Positions 1-6,393 of a DNA stretch of 18,893 nucleotides are shown piece by piece; position 1 is the first letter of the stretch, and the number at the start of each line of letters is the position of its first letter. Both the position numbers and the translations under genes were made by a program. The DNA lies in NCBI GenBank assembly GCA_964580405.1, contig CAZOKM010000025.1, positions 1 to 18,893 on the forward strand. Reading direction: 5' to 3'. Under the pieces are notes generated by a model. It saw only the letters and a program-made list of their open reading frames with translations, was not told the DNA's origin and made no database searches. Source of the DNA: JAGTRI01 sp964580405. Its GTDB lineage: Archaea > Thermoproteota > Bathyarchaeia > Bathyarchaeales > DTEX01.

Positions 1-9
1 TCATTATAC

Positions 10-523
10 TTATCTTTGACATATCCTAAACACAAAAACCATTTCTACTATCCTTTTTTCTATAATGACTTTAATTATTGGTGTGGGTGTGTTTCTCGAA
101 TCGTTAATCATGTCAAGTTCAAAACGTTTTCGCTCTATATCTCCGTAAGTTGCATCATAGAAAATCCACCTAGCTCCTTCTGAGTCAGTGCAAGCTAGCT
201 AGTAATAATTCCCACTGATAACATCCAGTACAATTAAGTGATATATCTTGTGAAGCAAGTTTACCTTTAAGGTACATATCTCCATAGGCTTTGCCATACA
301 GTTTTCCTGTCTTCTCATAATAATCCCATTTCGCATCAATTTTCTTAACGAGAAAGAAGGTTTCAGGATGCCACGAAAAACGCCTAACCTTGAAAGGAAG
401 ATTTTTATCATTTTCCATCCAGAGTTCAAAGACGTTTTTCAAATTTTCCCCTTTAAACTTATATTCTGGGCTCTTTCGCCAAAGGTCTGTCCATCTTATC
501 AAATTAGGAAATCGACTGAGCAT
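10..523 (-). pseudogene. Hypothetical gene split by an AGCT duplication
   Basis: An ATG at 521-523 opens a frame of 112 codons that stops at TGA 185-187. The frame one register over continues to TAA at 10-12 with protein-like content (for example GARWIFYDATYGDIERKRF). The two frames meet at a tandem AGCTAGCT (193-200). Removing one AGCT fuses them into a single 169-codon frame with no stop (…CYQWELLLACTDSEGARW…). I read this as one gene broken by a 4-bp duplication, or as an assembly error. The product is soluble, rich in Lys, Trp and Tyr, and contains an isolated NCTGC. I do not recognise the family. An in-frame TGA directly precedes the ATG, so the start is well constrained. No Shine-Dalgarno (SD) motif is visible, but a TATA-like box lies about 27 nt upstream, as for a leaderless mRNA. 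Confidence 0.55.
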
Positions 524-546
524 TCAAATTTTAAAGGATAGTCTCG

Positions 547-555
547 TTTTTAAAT
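547..555 (-). promoter_or_regulatory. TATA-like box for the 10-523 gene
   Basis: On the minus strand the motif reads TTTAAAAAC. Its centre is about 27 nt before the ATG at 523, the spacing expected for archaeal leaderless transcription. The rest of 524-705 is AT-rich with no convincing gene. Confidence 0.35.
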
Positions 556-705
556 CATTTACAATATTTTCCTCTTCGAGTTTGCACATGCCCTCTAGTC
601 TGACTATAATCCCTGAGTGACACAATCTCGTTTTTTAACTTTTCAAACTTTCTTTCGTCGAAGTTTTTCTTATTTTTTATTTTAATCACCTCCAACTGCG
701 CGTCC

Positions 706-1056
706 CTATACGACGCCTTCGAAGCTGTGCTGAATCTCGACAATCTGGTTCAGTAAACCTGGCTTATCCAAATAGTAAATTAACATGATGGCGCCGGCGA
801 TTTCTTCTGTGTCGCTGAAAGCCCACTTATACTCGCTGATAAAGCTGCGGAAGGCGTCGTCTCCTCCACCATGCATGTCCACCTCGCCAGAAACGGGTGC
901 CTCGAAATATTTGCAGTGAAGGGGAAAGCCAAGGACGTGTGGAGCCTCGGGCAGGAGCTCAGCACCCAGAAGGGCGTAAAAGAAGTCAAGTTCGCGGTTG
1001 CCACGCCTTAATTCTAATACAATGATATGGCCGTTCCCTTTGCGTGGGAAAGGCAA
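706..1056 (-). CDS. Hypothetical protein downstream of fucosidase
   Basis: A frame of 116 codons with GC-rich third positions like its neighbours, which supports real coding. It begins 14 nt after the fucosidase stop, so the two are probably co-transcribed. The start is weak: TTG at 1056, or an even rarer ATT at 1062, with no SD motif. The frame stays open until a TAA at 1075-1077, so the gene may have lost its N-terminus. The sequence is soluble, with a hydrophobic beta-like stretch (GHIIVLELRRG) near the start, a Gly/Asp-rich turn (MHGGGDD) in the middle and a helical hydrophobic segment (IAGAIMLIYYL) near the end. I do not recognise the family. It could be a small stand-alone domain or the tail of a truncated gene. 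Confidence 0.45.
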   Translation of the reverse strand: MPFPRKGNGHIIVLELRRGNRELDFFYALLGAELLPEAPHVLGFPLHCKYFEAPVSGEVDMHGGGDDAFRSFISEYKWAFSDTEEIAGAIMLIYYLDKPGLLNQIVEIQHSFEGVV

Positions 1057-1070
1057 TTGAATTTCTATAT

Positions 1071-2381
1071 TTACTTAACTTCAAGAACGATGACTGTGTC
1101 AATATCGTTTTGCTTGTCTTTCGGAAGGCTAACGGTGAGTCCTTGTTTCTGCTTTCGGACCTGAATGGCTGTTCCATCATCCAGCTTCCAGGCGCCTGTA
1201 ACCTTTTTCGCATCATAAGGGACGAATAGGCTGTTTTCGCCTTTCCAGTCAAGCACGTGCAAGAAAATCCTGTCCTCTTTGCAGGTGGTCACAAAGTTCT
1301 CAGAGGGTTCGATTGGTCCTCCTCTGGTTCCGTATATTGATTCTCCGTTCTCAGCCGTCCACTTTCCGATTTCGACGAGGCGCTTCACGAACTCTGGCTG
1401 AATTTTGCCGTTGGGCATCGGTCCCACGTTGAGGAGGAAGTTCGCGTTCGACCCTGCAGCCCGTACCAAGTAGTGTATGAGCGCTTTCAGACTCTTTATA
1501 TTCGCATCGTCTTTGTTGTAGCCCCAGGAGTTGTTGATGGTCTCGCACGTTTCCAGCGGAAGATTCCCAATTTCGGAGTCGCCGCTGAACCCCGTCGTGT
1601 TGCCTCCGGGCAGGTCTTTCTCGAACATTTGGAAGTCCTCTCCGGGGAACGGCGCCACGTGGTGGTTGTTCCCGATCAGCGCCTGAGGCTGCAGCTTGTG
1701 GATTAAATCATATGTTTCTTTCAGCTTCCAGTCCACCTGCGTCGCCTTCACCGGTTCGCCCGGCTTCTTCAGCTGCTGGTCCCACCACCCGTCGAACCAC
1801 ATGCCCCCGATTTCACCATATTTACCGCTGCACAATTCTGCGATCTGCGCATTCATGTAGTTAAGGTACTTGTTGAAGTCCCCGTGGTCCGGTCGGTTGC
1901 TGTATTCGCCAGTTCTGCCGCGCGGGTAATAATCAGGGTGGTGCCAGTCGAGGTGCGAGTGGTAGAAGAACAGCTTCACGCCCTGTCTCTTGCACTCGTT
2001 CGCCAGCATCTTCAGCGCGTCCTTCTTGTACGGCGTGCGGTCCACGATGTCGTAGTCGCTGACTTTGGAGTCGTACATGGCGAAGCCGTCGTGGTGCTTG
2101 CTCGTGACCGTGATGTACTTCATTCCCGCGTTCTTCGCGGTGCGCACCCACTCCGCCGGGTCGTACTCGGTCGGATTAAACAGCGAAGGAAGCTTCTCGT
2201 ACTCTTCCGCCATCATTTTTTTAAGGTGCATCACCCATTCTCCGTCGCCCAAAACGCTGTAGACCCCCCAGTGGATGAACATCCCGAACTTCGCGTCCTG
2301 AAACCACTCCCGCATCTTCAGGTTCGCAGCCGTCGGAGCGTAACCCGTTTTTACCATGACATCAGCCTCATTTACTGTCAC
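1071..2381 (-). CDS. Alpha-L-fucosidase, GH29 family
   Basis: Retaining exo-glycosidase that releases terminal alpha-L-fucose. The 436-aa length matches the GH29 catalytic domain. The (beta/alpha)8 barrel signatures appear in order: FGMFIHWG near residues 32-39, KHHDGF at 95-100, YHSHLDW at 140-146, GGMWFDGWW at 192-200 (Asp197 is the expected nucleophile) and INNSWGYN at 282-289. The acid/base residue varies in this family; Glu248 or Glu254 are candidates. A beta-rich C-terminal domain follows from about residue 355. No signal peptide is present, so the enzyme should act inside the cell on imported fucosides. The GTG at 2381 has a TATA-like TTTTTAT at 2402-2408 (leaderless model). An ATG at 2357 preceded by GAGG is an equally plausible start giving 428 aa. 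It is divergent from an MFS transporter, a possible substrate carrier. Confidence 0.93.
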   Translation of the reverse strand: MTVNEADVMVKTGYAPTAANLKMREWFQDAKFGMFIHWGVYSVLGDGEWVMHLKKMMAEEYEKLPSLFNPTEYDPAEWVRTAKNAGMKYITVTSKHHDGFAMYDSKVSDYDIVDRTPYKKDALKMLANECKRQGVKLFFYHSHLDWHHPDYYPRGRTGEYSNRPDHGDFNKYLNYMNAQIAELCSGKYGEIGGMWFDGWWDQQLKKPGEPVKATQVDWKLKETYDLIHKLQPQALIGNNHHVAPFPGEDFQMFEKDLPGGNTTGFSGDSEIGNLPLETCETINNSWGYNKDDANIKSLKALIHYLVRAAGSNANFLLNVGPMPNGKIQPEFVKRLVEIGKWTAENGESIYGTRGGPIEPSENFVTTCKEDRIFLHVLDWKGENSLFVPYDAKKVTGAWKLDDGTAIQVRKQKQGLTVSLPKDKQNDIDTVIVLEVK

Positions 2382-2531
2382 TATATTCTTAGAATTGATA
2401 GATAAAAAGAATGCAGTCTGTTTTAGAAAAATGACTTAAAAACTATGCTTATTTTATGACTTGAAGCGGTTCGGTTCATGCAAATTTTGGTAGACGATGA
2501 AGGGTCGGCGTTGAGCCCTCACCGCAAGTAA

Positions 2532-2540
2532 TTTATATAT
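2532..2540 (+). promoter_or_regulatory. TATA box of the MFS transporter gene
   Basis: TTTATATAT centred near 2536, 35 nt before the ATG at 2571, predicts a leader of about 9 nt. It lies in the 189-nt divergent region shared with the fucosidase gene, which holds no other gene. Confidence 0.6.
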
Positions 2541-2570
2541 TTCATATTATTAGCTTATTCGACAATAGAA

Positions 2571-3824
2571 ATGTTGTCAAGGGTAGAGCGTTCTCTCAGC
2601 TCGTTCACAGGAATGAGCAGGAACCTTCAGGTCCTTTGCCTAGCCAGCATTGTCAGCGGCTTCGGCGGCAGTCTCCTAAGCGGCGGGCTCTTCGTCCTCT
2701 TCCTGAGAAGCCTCGGAATCGAAATGATCGAGCTCGGCGTAGTTGGCTCAATAATTGCCGGGCTGAACTGGATCCTCAGGCCAATCGCTGGAAGAATCGC
2801 TGACCTGTACGGTAGAAAAAAGCTGATTCTCATCAACTCGTTCGGAAGCCTAATCTCGACCATACTAGCAATTGTTGCGCAGCATTGGACTTGGCTGGTT
2901 CCCGGATGGATATTCGGCTCTCTGCTGGGCATCCTCTGCGGACCAGCATACCAAGCGTTCATAGGAGACGCGACTGACGCCAAGAACCGCCAGACTGCGC
3001 TGGCAACAATGGACACCTTGACCTCGGTTCCCAGCCTCATCAGCCCAACTTTAGGGGGAATTTTGGCCACCTTTTGGGGGATTAGGTCCCTCTTCGTCAT
3101 TGAACTGATTCTAGAAGCAACGGGCGCATTCATACTGCTACGCTACATTGAGGACGTCGTTCCCCCTCGAGTCGTCGAAAAGGCGGAGTCTAAAAAGAAG
3201 CTGATCGAAAAGGTCCGCGACCACCTGAAGTACCTCAGGGACGGTCTTAGCATGATTACGAGGCAAGGCGGAAGAAACCTTGTGGCGGTCATCGCCATCG
3301 GGTGCCTCTGGGACATCGAAGCCCCGGCGTGGGACTACATCTCAATCTACTTCGTGGAGCAGCAGGGCATCCCCTACTGGTTTCTGGGGCTCATCACCTC
3401 GGTCTATACGCTGTCCTACATGGTGACCCAGATTCCCATAGAAAAATTCGCGGACAGGCATAGCCGCAAGCCCTTCATCTTCCTCGAAGCCGTTCACGGC
3501 ATGTGCGTATTGTCCTTTGTCTTCGTCCCCAACTTCTACTGGCTGATACCGATCTACGCAGCTCGTGCGATAAGCGGAATGACTTCCGGGAACAGCGTGG
3601 TGGCACTCATGTACGATGTCATCCCCCCGGAGGTGCGCGGGACCATGTTGGGCATTATATACGGACCCATCAGAAGCAGCACGCAGGTCTTGGGACCCCT
3701 AATCTGCAGCTATGTGTGGACCCAGTACGGCGGCTTAGTCGTAATCTATATGGTCTCTGCGATAAAGGTCGCGAAGGGAATGGGAGGAGTAATCGTCCAA
3801 GAAAAGGGCTTAAAGAAGTATTGA
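2571..3824 (+). CDS. MFS family transporter
   Basis: A 417-aa polytopic protein with the two-bundle layout of the major facilitator superfamily. The loop 2-3 motif A is clear (GRIADLYGRKK, about residues 74-84) and its C-half echo is EKFADRHSRKP (291-301). A long charged central loop (about 192-233) separates the halves. TM1 contains a Gly-rich GFGGSLLSGG segment. The substrate cannot be read from the sequence; sugars, drugs or peptides are all possible, and divergence from a fucosidase only hints at a glycoside. The C-terminal end is unusual: after TM11 the chain runs into VIYMVSAIKVAKGMGG and a Lys-rich tail rather than a full hydrophobic TM12, so the last span may be short or altered by a late frameshift. 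The ATG at 2571 is well placed after the TATA box. Confidence 0.88.
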   Translation: MLSRVERSLSSFTGMSRNLQVLCLASIVSGFGGSLLSGGLFVLFLRSLGIEMIELGVVGSIIAGLNWILRPIAGRIADLYGRKKLILINSFGSLISTILAIVAQHWTWLVPGWIFGSLLGILCGPAYQAFIGDATDAKNRQTALATMDTLTSVPSLISPTLGGILATFWGIRSLFVIELILEATGAFILLRYIEDVVPPRVVEKAESKKKLIEKVRDHLKYLRDGLSMITRQGGRNLVAVIAIGCLWDIEAPAWDYISIYFVEQQGIPYWFLGLITSVYTLSYMVTQIPIEKFADRHSRKPFIFLEAVHGMCVLSFVFVPNFYWLIPIYAARAISGMTSGNSVVALMYDVIPPEVRGTMLGIIYGPIRSSTQVLGPLICSYVWTQYGGLVVIYMVSAIKVAKGMGGVIVQEKGLKKY

Positions 3825-3934
3825 TTACTCAGCGGTTCCGCGCCATCCTTCCCATTTGGATTTCTTTTTCAGGTAACAGAATAGTTTATTGCGAAATTTT
3901 AAATTTCAGAATACATAAGTATTATTGATTGGGA

Positions 3935-4210
3935 ATGAACAAGGAAATAAGGAATTTTGTGATTACCGTCGTGTGCGGTGTCGTCGTCGCCTTGGCTTCA
4001 GCAGTCTACACGCAGGACCTGACAGTGGGGCTGGGCGCCAGGATAACGGGGTACGGCTTTCCCTTGCCTTGGCTAGTTCAGAGGGTCGTGGTCGTGCCCG
4101 GTGCGTCCCCCACGTACGAGCTGCAGGCCGCAGAACTGGCAATCGACCTCGTCGTCTGGATCACCATCGTATTAATCGTCTACGAGGTCGTAAGACGCGT
4201 CAAGAAATAG
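3935..4210 (+). CDS. Small membrane protein, two predicted spans
   Basis: A 91-aa protein starting MNKEIRNF. The first span is about residues 8-25 (FVITVVCGVVVALASAVY) and the second about residues 66-84 (LAIDLVVWITIVLIVYEVV). Between them is a Gly/Pro-rich loop that probably faces outward, with a short positively charged tail (RRVKK). I prefer the ATG at 3935 over a TTG two codons upstream because GGGA directly precedes it and a TTTTAAAT box lies at 3897-3904. No known family or function is recognisable. The gene follows the MFS gene with a 110-nt gap and appears to have its own promoter. Confidence 0.65.
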   Translation: MNKEIRNFVITVVCGVVVALASAVYTQDLTVGLGARITGYGFPLPWLVQRVVVVPGASPTYELQAAELAIDLVVWITIVLIVYEVVRRVKK

Positions 4211-4307
4211 CTAAACCTTAGGTGGCAAGCATAAACAAAACAAACATGACCCCTAGAGAAAACGGGCTATGAACCCAAGGCAACAACATAAAAAATCGTG
4301 TTTATAA

Positions 4308-4351
4308 GTGGACGAGGAGGGATTTGAACCCTCGACCTCAGCGATGCCAAC
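4308..4351 (-). repeat. Displaced 3' fragment of tRNA-Ala (att-like repeat)
   Basis: An exact 44-bp copy of 5186-5229, in the same orientation. Read on the minus strand it spans the last 5' anticodon-stem base, the anticodon loop (TTGGCAT), the 3' anticodon stem, variable loop, T-arm, 3' acceptor strand, discriminator A73 and one C. Upstream sequence (4352 on) has no D-arm or 5' acceptor strand, so this is not a functional tRNA. The next bases give ACTT, so this copy lacks the encoded CCA that the full gene has. It is the expected remnant left when an element integrates into the 3' part of a tRNA gene. Confidence 0.9.
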
Positions 4352-4416
4352 AATATTATATTCTAGAGATGTATGTCCAGCCGCATCTTACTATAAGTTC
4401 TAGCTAGTATCTAGTG

Positions 4417-4761
4417 TTATTTTTCAAGTTCATTGAGAATTCTTTCGAATAAGGGTCTTAATTTAGGGGTGTCCTTTTTTACAGTGTCCCAGACAGCTCT
4501 TGGGTCTACTCCGAAATACTCGTGTATGAGTTTGTCTCTCATTCCAGCCATGTCTCTCCAAGGTATCTGCTGATAACGGCTTTTGATCGATTCAGGTATC
4601 CTCTTTACGGCTTCTCCAATGATTTCTATTGCCCGTATGACAGCATAGACGGTTTTCCTGTCTTCCACGAATTCCTCATATTTCATGGTTCCTGTAAAAC
4701 TCATTGCGTTGTCCATGGCTTCGATTATGTCTTCCACGTAGTCGAGGAATTCGCTTTTCAT
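4417..4761 (-). CDS. hepT: HepT-like HEPN ribonuclease toxin (DUF86)
   Basis: A 114-aa all-helical HEPN protein. The catalytic RX4HXY motif is intact: Arg75, His80 and Tyr82 in MRDKLIHEYFG. Family members are metal-independent RNases that cut cellular RNA (tRNA in studied cases) and are silenced when the partner MntA transfers AMP to the motif tyrosine. Length and hydrophobic spacing fit DUF86 proteins, which usually dimerise. The ATG at 4761 overlaps the mntA stop (ATGA), so the antitoxin is translated first and the two are coupled. The gene lies within the tRNA-repeat-bounded cassette and is more AT-rich than the surrounding chromosome. Confidence 0.9.
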   Translation of the reverse strand: MKSEFLDYVEDIIEAMDNAMSFTGTMKYEEFVEDRKTVYAVIRAIEIIGEAVKRIPESIKSRYQQIPWRDMAGMRDKLIHEYFGVDPRAVWDTVKKDTPKLRPLFERILNELEK

Positions 4762-5060
4762 ACGGCAACAACTTCTTCTAGGATGTGTTTTCCTATCCTC
4801 GGCTTCAACGCATTCTTCATTACCAAGTCCACTCTGACGCCGATGGAGTCGCTGAGAAAGTTTTCTAGTTCAACGAACTTCAAGAGGCTTATCGGCTTGG
4901 AAAAATCGACTAGAACGTCAAGGTCGCTTTTTTCTTTGGCTTCGCCTCTCACGTACGAGCCGAAGACGCCTATGGTCCTGACTTTGTACCTCTCCCTAAT
5001 AATTGGCTTCAGGTTCCCGATTTTCTGTCTCACATCATCGATGTTCAGCATACCACTCAT
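4758..5060 (-). CDS. mntA: MntA-like nucleotidyltransferase antitoxin
   Basis: A minimal nucleotidyltransferase of the pol-beta superfamily, about 100 aa. The canonical GSX10DXD motif is complete (GSYVRGEAKEKSDLD), with the third carboxylate likely in VRVDLVM near the C-terminus. In this family the enzyme AMPylates the HepT tyrosine using ATP and so neutralises the toxin. It lies directly upstream of hepT with a 4-nt overlap. The start is uncertain: ATG at 5060 is chosen here, ATG at 5051 gives the most family-like N-terminus (MLNIDDVR), and TTG at 5087 would add nine residues. No strong SD precedes any of them. Confidence 0.9.
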   Translation of the reverse strand: MSGMLNIDDVRQKIGNLKPIIRERYKVRTIGVFGSYVRGEAKEKSDLDVLVDFSKPISLLKFVELENFLSDSIGVRVDLVMKNALKPRIGKHILEEVVAV

Positions 5061-5183
5061 CAAACACTTAATGCTCTTTAGACTCAAAACCTTTTCCTAG
5101 ATAATAACTCTAATCAAAAAGCTAAAGACATAAAGATAATGCAAAAAAGATCTGATCAGACCCCGTTGAAAAACCATTTTAAA

Positions 5184-5261
5184 TGGTGGACGAGGAGGGA
5201 TTTGAACCCTCGACCTCAGCGATGCCAACGCTGCGATCATGCCAAACTGATCTACTCGCCC
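5184..5261 (-). tRNA. tRNA-Ala, anticodon GGC
   Basis: A complete cloverleaf: acceptor GGGCGAG with CTCGTCC, D-arm GATC…GATC, anticodon stem CAGCG/CGCTG around loop TTGGCAT (GGC reads Ala codon GCC), and T-arm GAGGG TTCAAAT CCCTC. The G3:U70 wobble pair, the main alanine identity element, is present. The discriminator is A73 and CCA is encoded. No intron is seen. A TATA-like box lies about 38 nt upstream, and a minus-strand T5 run (5169-5173) follows as a likely terminator. The 3' part, from the anticodon loop on, is repeated exactly at 4308-4351. Confidence 0.96.
5186..5229 (-). repeat. 44-bp direct repeat inside tRNA-Ala (att-like)
   Basis: The tRNA-resident copy of the 44-bp repeat, identical to 4308-4351. 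The boundaries are sharp: at 5230 the tRNA sequence (g) differs from 4352 (a), and at 5185 (g) it differs from 4307 (a). It begins at the anticodon loop, a common crossover region for tRNA-targeting integrases. Confidence 0.9.
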
Positions 5262-5294
5262 GCCGCCGTTTCTTCATAGAACTGTTTTCGCCGT

Positions 5295-5303
5295 GTTTTT
5301 AAG
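5295..5303 (-). promoter_or_regulatory. TATA-like box for tRNA-Ala
   Basis: CTTAAAAAC on the minus strand, centred about 38 nt before the mature tRNA 5' end, the usual spacing for archaeal tRNA promoters. Confidence 0.5.
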
Positions 5304-5322
5304 GGTTTTGCCTGCTGAAAAA

Positions 5323-5331
5323 CTTAAAATA
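5323..5331 (+). promoter_or_regulatory. TATA-like box for the hydroxyacid dehydrogenase
   Basis: CTTAAAATA centred near 5327 predicts transcription starting near 5353. This favours the TTG at 5367 over the upstream TTG at 5346 as the translation start. Confidence 0.45.
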
Positions 5332-5366
5332 CCCTGAGCCGCCTTTTGGTTCAGAGGCTACGGACG

Positions 5367-6257
5367 TTGAGTAAACCGAAGATAGGCTTCATCGGCTTAG
5401 GCGTCATGGGCAAACCCATGGCTTTGAACTTGTTGAACGCGGGTTACGGGCTGACCGTGTGGAACAGGACAAAATCGAAGATGGACGAGCTGCTAGCCGC
5501 GGGCGCTCAGGGAGCCAAGACGCCAAAAGAAGTTGCTGAAAAGTCGGATGTCGTCATCACGATGGTCACCGACTCCTCCGACGTGGAGGAAGTGACGCTG
5601 GGGTCCGAAGGCATAGTCCATGGAGTCCATGAGGGTCTAACCGTCGTCGACATGAGCTCCATCTCGCCAACCGTCGCCCAGAAAATCGCCAAGGAGCTGG
5701 GCGCCAAGGGAGTCAAGATCCTCGACGCGCCGGTCAGCGGGGGCGAAGTCGGCGCCAAACAGGCAACGCTTTCAGTCATGGTGGGCGGAGACAAAGAAAC
5801 CTTCGACGAGTGCTTGCCCGTCTTTCAGGCGCTCGGAAAGAGGATAACGCACATGGGCGCGAACGGCGCGGGGCAGACGACGAAGCTGTGCAACCAGATA
5901 ATCTGCGCACTTAACATTCAGGCGGTCTGCGAGGGGCTGATGCTCGGAGCCAAGGCTGGACTCGACCTGAAGAAGCTGCTCGAGGTTGTGACCGCGGGCG
6001 CAGCGGGCTCGTGGATGCTTTCGAACTTGGGACCCAAGATGGTCGAACGCGACATGCGCCCGGGCTTCAAGATCAAGCACCAGCAGAAGGACCTGAAGAC
6101 AGTCCTGTCCTTCGCCGCTGAGATGGGGCTCCCGTTACCCGCAACAGCATTAGTGCACCAGCTGTTCAGGGCGGTTGAGGCAGAAGGACTCGGAGAGCAA
6201 GGGACGCAGGCAGTCATCGTCGCCATGGAGAAGCTAGCTGGCAAAAAAGTCAGCTAA
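5367..6257 (+). CDS. Beta-hydroxyacid dehydrogenase (3-HIBDH/GlxR family)
   Basis: NAD(P)-dependent oxidoreductase interconverting a beta-hydroxyacid and its oxo form. At 296 aa it has the family's usual length. The Rossmann motif GFIGLGVMG is at residues 7-15. Arg34 after strand 2 (VWNRT) suggests NADP(H). The substrate loop DAPVSGGEVGA contains the conserved SGG (124-126). The catalytic lysine is Lys173 in GAGQTTKLCNQ, and Lys241-Asp242 provide the conserved C-terminal KD. The substrate is not predictable: 3-hydroxyisobutyrate, tartronate semialdehyde, succinic semialdehyde or glyoxylate are all used in the family. The start is TTG at 5367 because GAGG (5354-5357) sits 9 nt upstream; a TTG at 5346 would add seven residues. 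It is a single gene divergent from the tRNA. Confidence 0.9.
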   Translation: MSKPKIGFIGLGVMGKPMALNLLNAGYGLTVWNRTKSKMDELLAAGAQGAKTPKEVAEKSDVVITMVTDSSDVEEVTLGSEGIVHGVHEGLTVVDMSSISPTVAQKIAKELGAKGVKILDAPVSGGEVGAKQATLSVMVGGDKETFDECLPVFQALGKRITHMGANGAGQTTKLCNQIICALNIQAVCEGLMLGAKAGLDLKKLLEVVTAGAAGSWMLSNLGPKMVERDMRPGFKIKHQQKDLKTVLSFAAEMGLPLPATALVHQLFRAVEAEGLGEQGTQAVIVAMEKLAGKKVS

Positions 6258-6330
6258 AGCAACCGCCATTTGCTTCGCTGTAAAGATTAATTACCTGACT
6301 ATTCGAAAACAAGCTCCAGCCATTCCTGAA

Positions 6331-6340
6331 AATATTAATA
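6331..6340 (+). promoter_or_regulatory. TATA-like box for the GltA-like gene
   Basis: AATATTAATA, centred about 58 nt before the GTG at 6394, predicts a leader of about 33 nt that contains the GGAG ribosome site. The rest of 6258-6393 shows no gene. Confidence 0.45.
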
Positions 6341-6393
6341 AGTTTCGAGTCGCCAAATTCTGTATCTTAACCCACATTACGGAGTAAGCGAAG

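Larger units (their letters stand above)
4308..5229. mobile_element. Mini-cassette bounded by 44-bp tRNA-Ala repeats
   Basis: Perfect 44-bp direct repeats (4308-4351 and 5186-5229) bound one repeat unit of 878 bp. The intact tRNA is at one edge and its 3' fragment at the other, in the order expected when a tyrosine-recombinase element enters a tRNA gene at the anticodon loop and restores the tRNA. The only cargo is the hepT-mntA pair, which is visibly more AT-rich than the flanking genes. No integrase, replication gene or other cargo fits in the interval. It may be a deletion remnant of a larger element or a non-autonomous cassette mobilised in trans. A simple tRNA-fragment duplication is the main alternative. 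Confidence 0.6.

Noticed and set aside
685..693. GGAGGTGAT, a perfect Shine-Dalgarno-like string on the minus strand
   Set aside because: No ATG, GTG or TTG follows at usable spacing, so it does not mark a gene that I can identify.
555..743. 62-codon frame on the minus strand
   Set aside because: TTG start inside the end of the 706-1056 gene, Lys/Asn-rich AT-driven composition, and no family resemblance; insufficient support for a gene.
1884..2405. 173-codon frame on the plus strand
   Set aside because: Antisense shadow of the fucosidase gene with low-complexity Val/Arg/His content.
5151..5160. Perfect 10-bp palindrome TCTGATCAGA
   Set aside because: It lies in the intergenic part of the tRNA-bounded cassette without a second copy or clear role; such short palindromes arise by chance.
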